Positions 7,366-12,043 of a stretch of 12,043 bases of DNA are shown here, piece by piece (position 1 is the first letter of the stretch; the number at the start of each line of letters is the position of its first letter). Position numbers and translations under genes: made by a program. The notes below the pieces were generated by a model. That model saw nothing but the letters and a program-made list of their open reading frames with translations, had not been told where the DNA came from and made no database searches. The stretch comes from an uncultured Porphyromonadaceae bacterium (lineage in GTDB: Bacteria; Bacteroidota; Bacteroidia; Bacteroidales; Muribaculaceae): the NCBI GenBank assembly GCA_900541555.1, contig UQKE01000057.1:1-12043 (forward strand), written 5' to 3'.

Positions 7366-8453
7366 TCGCCATCCTCCATCCGCTTGTAATACTTCAATTG
7401 ATAATCCGGCAATAACGCAGGATGAAATATTTTAATGTATTCCCGCAACAACCGTTCGGGATGGAATGGCGTATCTTCAAACAAAGTGCTTTTTGACGAA
7501 TCCACATAATATACGTTTCCTTCCTTAAAAGCCTTCATTTGGTCATTATGCGGATACAATTCCTTCATTTTTGCACGAGTGAGGCTGTATCCATACACAT
7601 TAACCAGCCAAAAATCCGCCCCTTGCGCCTTATTCAAAACTTGTCCGAAATCAAGAGGCAACGAGCCGGTCGAAGCATTATCAGCCCATGGATAATCGGC
7701 GCCGGCATCCTTAAACAATGCCGCTTTATAACTTTTCCCTCCGGGAACATACCAAACACCGCCGGTCATCATTTCCGAAACGACAGTTGGCCGCCGGTCT
7801 ACATCCGACACTTTCCGAGTCAACGTTTCGTAGTCTTTTGTTACTTGTTCATAAATAAGGCCGGCTTCCTTCTCTTTTCCATAAAGCAGTCCTAAAAATT
7901 CTATCCAACGCGCACGCGACAAAGGCGTCGCTTCCATGTAGTCTGCCATTTCTATAAGAGGAATGCCCATATTTTCCAACACCCCGTAACCGCTGTTTTC
8001 CATCGGCGACAATATGATGGCTTCCGGCTCTGCGCTGATGATGCGTTCCGTCAATGGAGACAACGACGAACCGCAATTCACCACCGCTCCCGTTTTCAAG
8101 TCTGCAACGATCTCCGGTGTTTTAAAATACTCTGCGTCGCATACAGCACAAATCGATGCAATTTCGCCTATTTCCGAAATCGGGCGGGCATAAACATCCG
8201 AATATACCAGCACTTTTTTTAACGGCGTTCGTATTAACGTGCCTTCCGGCAAATTTGATGGTATCTCTTGATTGCGAGGAACAAGCAAATATGTATGCAA
8301 CGTCTGTCCCGATTTCCACGGATTCAAAATCGTCACCTGCGTATATCCATCATGCCGGTCGATGAGCAAAAGCGAATCGTGTTCGACGCGCTTTCCCGTA
8401 CAGGCGGAAAACATGAAAGACATCAACAGAATGCACCCTAATAATTTCTTCAT
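7362..8453 (-). CDS. Periplasmic substrate-binding lipoprotein of the cobalamin/haem/siderophore ABC importer
   Basis: The binding protein that delivers ligand to the permease and ATPase encoded downstream. Of 363 residues, 1-17 are a lipoprotein signal ending in FSAC, with Cys18 as the lipidated residue. Phe at position -3 is unusual for the classical lipobox but plausible in Bacteroidota. A type III (TroA/BtuF-like) periplasmic-binding domain spans about 75-345: KKVLVYSDVYARPISEIG begins the first lobe, AEPEAIILSPMENSGYG is the middle landmark, a long linking helix lies around 180-215, and GGVWYVPGGKSY and VNVYGYS belong to the second lobe. The end, TPFHPERLLREYIKIFHP, is typical of this family. 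It is the first gene of the leftward operon and overlaps the permease gene by four bases. Its promoter probably lies at 8472-8479, giving a leader of only about a dozen bases, too short for a cobalamin riboswitch. The symbol is left blank because the ligand is unknown. Confidence 0.92.
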   Translation of the reverse strand: MKKLLGCILLMSFMFSACTGKRVEHDSLLLIDRHDGYTQVTILNPWKSGQTLHTYLLVPRNQEIPSNLPEGTLIRTPLKKVLVYSDVYARPISEIGEIASICAVCDAEYFKTPEIVADLKTGAVVNCGSSLSPLTERIISAEPEAIILSPMENSGYGVLENMGIPLIEMADYMEATPLSRARWIEFLGLLYGKEKEAGLIYEQVTKDYETLTRKVSDVDRRPTVVSEMMTGGVWYVPGGKSYKAALFKDAGADYPWADNASTGSLPLDFGQVLNKAQGADFWLVNVYGYSLTRAKMKELYPHNDQMKAFKEGNVYYVDSSKSTLFEDTPFHPERLLREYIKIFHPALLPDYQLKYYKRMEDGE

Positions 8454-8471
8454 AAAATAAAATTGATATTA

Positions 8472-8479
8472 CAAACGTA
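8472..8479 (-). promoter_or_regulatory. Putative -7 box for the transporter operon
   Basis: On the - strand this reads TACGTTTG followed by T, a full match to the Bacteroidota -7 consensus TAnnTTTGY. It lies 18 bases upstream of the ATG at 8453, so the predicted leader is only about 10-14 bases. No TTTG is seen at the -33 spacing, which may mean a weak or activator-dependent promoter. Confidence 0.6.
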
Positions 8480-8502
8480 CAGATTTTTTCGGGATTTTTC
8501 AG

Positions 8503-8510
8503 TACGTTTG
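8503..8510 (+). promoter_or_regulatory. Putative -7 box for the glycosyltransferase-radC pair
   Basis: TACGTTTG followed by C matches the Bacteroidota -7 consensus TAnnTTTGY. It ends 15 bases before the ATG at 8526, so the leader would be about 8-11 bases. This position supports the ATG at 8526 as the real start, because a start at the upstream TTG (8463) would lie before the promoter. No clear -33 TTTG is present. Confidence 0.6.
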
Positions 8511-8525
8511 CAAAAAGAAAAGACA

Positions 8526-9524
8526 ATGGCGTTTTTCTCAATCATCATCCCCGTATACAATCGCATAGACGAAGTTCGCGACCTTTTGAAAAGTTTGTCG
8601 GCTCAAACCGACAAAGATTTTGAGGTCATCCTCGTGGAAGACGGTTCGACTCAGCCATGCGCATCCGTTGTCGAGCCATACAAAAGCCAAATCGACATCA
8701 AATATTTCTACAAAGACAACGAAGGCCGGAGCATCGCCCGAAACTACGGAATGGAACACGCAGATGGGCAATATTTCTTGTTTTTCGATTCCGACTGCGT
8801 CATTCCCGAACAATACATCGCTTCTTTGCGGAAATCGCTCGATGCGCATTATGTCGATTGTTTTGGAGGGCCTGATGCTGCTCACGAATCCTTTTCCGAC
8901 ACGCAAAAAGCCATCAACTATTCAATGACGTCATTTCTCACCACCGGCGGAATTCGCGGCGGAAAAGTGAGATTGGACAAATTTGTCCCCCGCACGTTCA
9001 ATATGGGCTTTTCACGAAAAGTTTGGGAAACCGTGGGCGGATTTCGAGAAATGTTTTCCGAAGACATCGACATGAGCACGCGCATCCGTCAAGCCGGCTT
9101 TTCCATTGCATTGATTCGCGAAGCCTTTGTCTACCATAAGCGCCGCATCAGCATGAAATTGTTTTTCAAGCAAGTTTACGTTTTCGGCATGTCGCGCATC
9201 ACGCTCTACCTGCTTTATCCCGATTCCCTAAAAGCAGTGCATTGGCTTCCCGCAGTGTTTGTCTTGGGCGTAATAGCGTTGATCATTCTTTCTTTGGCAA
9301 TTTCGTGGATGTTCATCATCCCGCTCGCCGCTTATGTCATTGCCATATTTGTTTGTGCTTCCGTTTCAACTAAAAATATAAAAATCGGAGCCTTGTCCAT
9401 CATTGCAAGCATCATTCAACTGTCGGGCTACGGCATTGGCTTCTTAAAAGCATTTTGCAACAAGATTCTGCTACGCAAAGGACGCAACGTCGAAGAAGAA
9501 ATCGCTATCCGAAAAGGAAAATGA
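8526..9524 (+). CDS. Family 2 glycosyltransferase, membrane-associated
   Basis: A GT-A fold glycosyltransferase of family GT2, 332 residues, using a nucleotide-sugar donor on the inner side of the cytoplasmic membrane. The catalytic domain covers about 1-215: FFSIIIPVYNR at the start, EDG (38-40), the metal-binding DSD (88-90), and SEDIDMSTRIRQAGF (178-192) with the likely catalytic Asp. Three hydrophobic stretches at about 243-263, 264-282 and 288-308 anchor the C-terminus in the membrane, and a short charged tail follows. The acceptor is unknown. Surface polysaccharide or glycolipid synthesis is the general expectation, but no sugar-pathway gene lies nearby. The open frame reaches back to a TTG at 8463, but the ATG at 8526 directly precedes the conserved domain and lies behind a promoter-like box. 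Its stop overlaps the radC start as ATGA. Confidence 0.92.
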   Translation: MAFFSIIIPVYNRIDEVRDLLKSLSAQTDKDFEVILVEDGSTQPCASVVEPYKSQIDIKYFYKDNEGRSIARNYGMEHADGQYFLFFDSDCVIPEQYIASLRKSLDAHYVDCFGGPDAAHESFSDTQKAINYSMTSFLTTGGIRGGKVRLDKFVPRTFNMGFSRKVWETVGGFREMFSEDIDMSTRIRQAGFSIALIREAFVYHKRRISMKLFFKQVYVFGMSRITLYLLYPDSLKAVHWLPAVFVLGVIALIILSLAISWMFIIPLAAYVIAIFVCASVSTKNIKIGALSIIASIIQLSGYGIGFLKAFCNKILLRKGRNVEEEIAIRKGK

Positions 9525-10225
9525 CAACAGACGCTAATTACAATCGACGCATCGCCGACTTGACAAAAGAAGACCGGCCGCGAGAAAAAGCCCTCGCCAA
9601 AGGATTGGATGCACTGACGACGACGGAACTCATTGCAATTCTTTTGGGAAGCGGCACGCAAGGCGAATCGGTCGTCGATCTCGCTCAACGGCTGTTAAAA
9701 GAATCCGACAACAAATTGTCGGAACTTTCAAAGCGTTCTGTCCGGAATTTAGTCAAGTCATTTAAAGGAATTGGCGAAGCCAAGGCCATCACATTGCTTT
9801 CCGCCATAGAATTGGGAAAACGCTACGCGCAAGAAAACATTGAAGAAACGCCCACGCTCAACACACCGGACAAAGTGTTTGCCACAATGCGCTACCATTT
9901 TGCAGATCTGCAACATGAAGAATTTTGGGCAATCTACTTAAACAATGCGAAACGCATGATTTCCAAAATACGCATCAGCCAAGGCGGCGTTTCAGCAACC
10001 ATAGTCGATCCAAAAATCATTTTGAGATATGCCATTGAAAACCTTGCAACGGCCATCATTTTAGTCCACAACCACCCTTCCGGCAATTTGATGCCCAGCA
10101 GAGAAGACGACAACCAAACAGAACGCATTGCAAAAGCTGCCAAACTTTTCGACATTCAACTTGTCGACCACCTTATCGTCGCTGCCGGCAATTTTTATAG
10201 CTATGCCAACGAAGGCCGTCTTTGA
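9521..10225 (+). CDS. radC: RadC family protein (JAB/MPN metalloprotease-like domain)
   Basis: A RadC/YicR-type protein of 234 residues, matching the family length. The N-terminal part (about 1-100) contains RPREKALAKGLDAL, the block ELIAILLGSG and a helix-hairpin-helix-like FKGIGEAKA (81-89). The C-terminal JAB domain (about 110-234) has Glu133/Glu134 in HEEFWAIYLN and the zinc-ligand motif HNHPSGN (183-189) followed by Asp196 in MPSREDD. The metal-binding set is therefore intact. The old assignment to DNA repair has not held up well, and the cellular role and any protease substrate remain unclear. The frame is open 22 codons further upstream, but the ATG at 9521 gives the usual N-terminus and overlaps the glycosyltransferase stop as ATGA, which indicates coupled translation. 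Confidence 0.95.
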   Translation: MTTDANYNRRIADLTKEDRPREKALAKGLDALTTTELIAILLGSGTQGESVVDLAQRLLKESDNKLSELSKRSVRNLVKSFKGIGEAKAITLLSAIELGKRYAQENIEETPTLNTPDKVFATMRYHFADLQHEEFWAIYLNNAKRMISKIRISQGGVSATIVDPKIILRYAIENLATAIILVHNHPSGNLMPSREDDNQTERIAKAAKLFDIQLVDHLIVAAGNFYSYANEGRL

Positions 10226-10255
10226 TTTTTACTATTTTTAACAACAACCAAAGCC

Positions 10256-10302
10256 GCAAACTAAAAAATCTACCCTTTATTTGCTGTTGCTTTTAGGTTT
10301 GC
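10256..10302. repeat. Bulged 11-bp inverted repeat before the micro-ORF
   Basis: GCAAACTAAAA (10256-10266) pairs with TTTTAGGTTTGC (10291-10302) apart from one extra base in the second arm. The spacer is 24 bases. The second arm contains the putative -7 box of the micro-ORF. No T run follows, so it is not a usual terminator. It could be an operator or chance similarity in AT-rich DNA. Confidence 0.4.
10294..10301 (+). promoter_or_regulatory. Putative -7 box for the 26-codon micro-ORF
   Basis: TAGGTTTG followed by C matches the Bacteroidota -7 consensus TAnnTTTGY. It ends 5 bases before the ATG at 10307, which puts the expected transcription start at or next to the start codon and suggests a leaderless message. 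The nearest TTTG upstream (10280-10283) is only 10 bases away, too close to be a -33 element. Confidence 0.5.
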
Positions 10303-10306
10303 TTAT

Positions 10307-10387
10307 ATGAAAAAATTCATTCTCAGCGTGCTTCTGCTCGCCGTCATATTGACTGTATTTCCAATTATTTTAAAATACTTGGCTTAA
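10307..10387 (+). CDS. Possible 26-residue single-span membrane peptide
   Basis: A short ORF in the 175-base gap between radC and dnaB encodes 26 residues: MKKF, then a hydrophobic stretch from Ile5 to Leu22, then KYLA. The two lysines at the N-terminus and one lysine after the span suggest a single transmembrane helix. I recognise no family. Support for a real gene is the start codon 5 bases after a TAnnTTTG box and the clean hydrophobic pattern in an otherwise AT-rich gap. It ends 13 bases before the dnaB stop codon, in convergent orientation. It could be a small regulatory or stress membrane peptide, part of a toxin-antitoxin pair (no antisense partner is visible), or chance. Conservation in related genomes would decide. 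Confidence 0.4.
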   Translation: MKKFILSVLLLAVILTVFPIILKYLA

Positions 10388-10400
10388 AGATCGACATTTG

Positions 10401-11966
10401 TCAATCATGCAAAAAATCCGGTTCCGGCTCCATGCCCGGACGATTTGCAAAATCAAAATCATCCGAATCAGCCGGATTGTATTCGCTCCGTTCCGATGAA
10501 TTCAAGCGCGAATCAATAGTTTCCTGCACATAATTGTAATCTTCCTCGCGATTCTGGAAACGCGCATATTTTGCGATGAACGTCATTTCCACATCGGCAA
10601 CAGAACCGCTACGATGCTTGGCCACAATAAATTCAGCCAATCCGCGAATCGACCGATTGTTGGCATCCACTGCCGACCGCGTATAGTATTCCGGCCGATG
10701 AATAAAACATACGATATCGGCATCCTGCTCTATCGCGCCCGATTCACGAAGGTCGGACAATTGCGGCCGCTTGTTATTGTCGTTGCGGTCCTCCACCTTG
10801 CGGCTAAGCTGAGAAAGCGCAATAATCGGAATATTCAGCTCTTTTGCCAATTGCTTCAACGAACGTGAAATCATGCTCACTTCCTGTTCGCGGCTTCCGA
10901 ATTTCATACCACTCGCATTCATCAACTGCAAATAGTCGATTATGACGGCTTTCACATTATGTTCCCGCACCAACCGGCGTGCCTTCGTGCGCAATTCAAA
11001 AATCGACAAGCTCGGAGTGTCGTCTATAAACAACGGCGCACCGTACAATTTCCGCAAACGGGAATTCAATTGTTCCCACTCCGCTTGCGACAAGCGACCG
11101 CTCTTAATCTTTTCGCTTTCGATTTCACAAACATTCGATATAAGGCGATTCACAAGCTGCAAGTTTGACATCTCCAAAGAAAAAATAGCTACCGGAATGT
11201 TGTAATCGACCGACATATTTTTAGCCATCGACAAGACAAACGCCGTTTTTCCCATGGCCGGACGGGCAGCAATGATAATCAAATCCGAATTTTGCCAGCC
11301 CGAAGTCAATTTGTCCAATTCGTGGAAACCGGTTTCAAGCCCGCTCAATCCATTCTCACGTTTGGCGGCAGACTCTATTTGTTCTATTGCGGTATTGATG
11401 ACAGGGTCAATTTGAGTAAAATCCTTCTTCAAATTTCCCTGCGATATTTCAAACAATTGCCCTTCCGCTTCTTGAAGCAAATCGTCCACGTCGTACGATT
11501 CGTCGAATGCCTTCTCTTGAATCCGCGAACAAAAGTTTATCAAATTCCGGGCAAGGCTTTTCTGCGCGATGATCCGCGCATGGTATTCGATATGCGCCGC
11601 CGAAGCCACATTCGCAGTAAGTTCGGAAATATGCACAGGGCCGCCCACTTCGTCAAGCATCCCGTCCGTGCGAAGCTGTTGGGTCACGGTCAGCATGTCA
11701 ATCGGCTGCTGCCGCATGCCCAATTCGCTGATTGCAGCATAAATTTTCTGGTTTGCCGTATCGTAGAACGACTCCGGCTTCAATATGTCGCAAACAATCG
11801 AATACGCGTCTTTTTCAAGCATCAATGCGCCAAGAACAGCATCCTCCAATTCCTTATCCTGAGGTTGCAATTTGCCGTCCAAAGTCATTTCCGATTTATG
11901 TTCGGGCTTCGAACGCCTGCCACGCGGGTCACGCTTATAAGTGCTATATTCTTTATCAAAATCCAT
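10401..11966 (-). CDS. dnaB: Replicative DNA helicase DnaB
   Basis: The hexameric helicase that unwinds DNA at the replication fork, 521 residues, full length. A basic N-terminal lead (1-33) precedes the helical DnaB N-terminal domain (about 34-135, start LQPQDKELEDAVLGALMLEKD). A linker of about 140-205 connects to the RecA-like ATPase domain (about 205-475). Visible motifs are Walker A ARPAMGKT (234-241), SLEM with Glu265, Walker B VIIDYLQLM (341-349), SQLSR (385-389), LRESGAIEQDAD (406-417) and KHRSG (450-454), which carries the likely arginine finger. The C-terminal 40 residues are acidic and look disordered. Walker A and the KHR region are uninterrupted, so no intein is present at these common insertion sites. 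The ATG at 11966 lies about 15-17 bases after the predicted transcription start. No terminator is visible between its stop and the convergent micro-ORF. Confidence 0.97.
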   Translation of the reverse strand: MDFDKEYSTYKRDPRGRRSKPEHKSEMTLDGKLQPQDKELEDAVLGALMLEKDAYSIVCDILKPESFYDTANQKIYAAISELGMRQQPIDMLTVTQQLRTDGMLDEVGGPVHISELTANVASAAHIEYHARIIAQKSLARNLINFCSRIQEKAFDESYDVDDLLQEAEGQLFEISQGNLKKDFTQIDPVINTAIEQIESAAKRENGLSGLETGFHELDKLTSGWQNSDLIIIAARPAMGKTAFVLSMAKNMSVDYNIPVAIFSLEMSNLQLVNRLISNVCEIESEKIKSGRLSQAEWEQLNSRLRKLYGAPLFIDDTPSLSIFELRTKARRLVREHNVKAVIIDYLQLMNASGMKFGSREQEVSMISRSLKQLAKELNIPIIALSQLSRKVEDRNDNNKRPQLSDLRESGAIEQDADIVCFIHRPEYYTRSAVDANNRSIRGLAEFIVAKHRSGSVADVEMTFIAKYARFQNREEDYNYVQETIDSRLNSSERSEYNPADSDDFDFANRPGMEPEPDFLHD

Positions 11967-11987
11967 TCCGAATCCATTTTAGAGAGA

Positions 11988-11995
11988 CAAAGATA
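11988..11995 (-). promoter_or_regulatory. Putative -7 box of the dnaB promoter
   Basis: On the - strand this reads TATCTTTG followed by T, matching the Bacteroidota consensus TAnnTTTGY. It lies 22 bases upstream of the dnaB ATG. About 20 bases further upstream there is a TTTT run in place of the -33 TTTG, an approximate match. Confidence 0.55.
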
Positions 11996-12008
11996 ATGCA
12001 AATCGAGC

Positions 12009-12043
12009 GCAGAGGAAAAAGAATTTATTCATTTTTCCTTTGC
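12009..12043. repeat. Imperfect 12-bp inverted repeat upstream of dnaB
   Basis: GCAGAGGAAAAA (12009-12020) pairs with TTTTTCCTTTGC (12032-12043) across an 11-base spacer. Eleven pairs are Watson-Crick and one is G-T. The spacer itself contains GAAT/ATTC, which can extend the hairpin. The repeat reaches the right edge, so its full extent is unknown. It may be an operator for dnaB, a terminator of the gene beyond the edge, or chance in AT-rich DNA. Confidence 0.5.

Larger units (their letters stand above)
8472..8510. repeat. 9-bp inverted repeat spanning the divergent promoter region
   Basis: CAAACGTAC (8472-8480) and its exact reverse complement GTACGTTTG (8502-8510) are separated by 21 bases. 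Each arm contains the -7 box of one of two divergent promoters. The intervening bases are T-rich on the + strand, with two runs (8484-8489 and 8495-8499). The layout also suits an operator bound by a dimeric regulator. Confidence 0.65.

Noticed and set aside
8463..8525. TTG at 8463 as start of the glycosyltransferase
   Set aside because: The added 21 residues would cover the promoter-like repeat and have no family match. The ATG at 8526 starts exactly before the conserved domain.
8454..8525. Cobalamin riboswitch or Fur box in front of the importer operon
   Set aside because: Only 72 bases separate the divergent start codons, too few for a cobalamin riboswitch of about 200 bases, and I see no Fur-like GATAATGATTATC palindrome.
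10401..11966. Intein in dnaB
   Set aside because: The protein is of normal length and the common insertion sites at Walker A and the KHR motif are continuous.
11292..11996. A 234-codon open frame on the + strand opposite dnaB
   Set aside because: It runs antisense to the conserved ATPase and N-terminal regions of dnaB and shows no domain or promoter of its own.
1..12043. Mobile element, prophage, CRISPR or defence island
   Set aside because: No transposase, integrase, phage gene, spaced direct repeat array or attachment-site duplication was seen. RadC occurs near mobile DNA in some genomes but here it sits among core genes.

Overview
The window is chromosomal DNA from a member of the Bacteroidota, most likely order Bacteroidales. 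The support is promoter-like TAnnTTTG boxes in front of several genes, no recognisable Shine-Dalgarno sequences, and protein families typical of that order: a DPP5-type S9 peptidase, a DUF3843-like protein, and a BtuFCD-type ABC transporter whose ATPase carries a long C-terminal extension. The species cannot be fixed from the sequence. Coding density is very high. No stretch above about 300 bases lacks a gene, and I saw no tRNA, rRNA, CRISPR array, insertion sequence, phage gene or integrase.

Left part, + strand (1-2780): the 3' end of a ygiQ-like radical SAM gene, entering from the left edge, is followed after 5 bases by a secreted S9 peptidase resembling dipeptidyl-peptidase 5. A strong hairpin terminator at 2737-2780 closes this unit. 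It also lies between convergent genes and may work in both directions.

Middle part, - strand (8453 down to 2792): six genes lie head to tail with gaps of -4, 1, 13, 33 and 18 bases and no visible internal promoter, so they are probably one operon. In transcription order they are a substrate-binding lipoprotein, a FecCD/BtuC permease, an ABC ATPase, a DUF3843-like protein of unknown function, a membrane-anchored SIMPL-domain protein and a hexapeptide sugar O-acetyltransferase. The first three form an importer for cobalamin, haem or an iron-siderophore. The sequence does not decide which, and no cobalamin riboswitch fits in the short leader.

Right part: a family 2 glycosyltransferase and a RadC/JAB protein (+ strand, 8526-10225) overlap by ATGA. 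A 9-bp inverted repeat at 8472-8510 holds a -7 box for this pair on one strand and one for the transporter operon on the other. After radC there is a 26-codon membrane-peptide ORF (10307-10387) placed right behind a TAnnTTTG box, which suggests a leaderless transcript. The replicative helicase gene dnaB (11966 down to 10401) converges on it. An imperfect 12-bp inverted repeat sits upstream of dnaB at the right edge.

Most of the window is ordinary core genome and I see no clear novel multi-gene system. The observations most worth a second look are the micro-ORF, the symmetric divergent promoter, and the ABC ATPase with its unassigned C-terminal domain and missing Q-loop glutamine.
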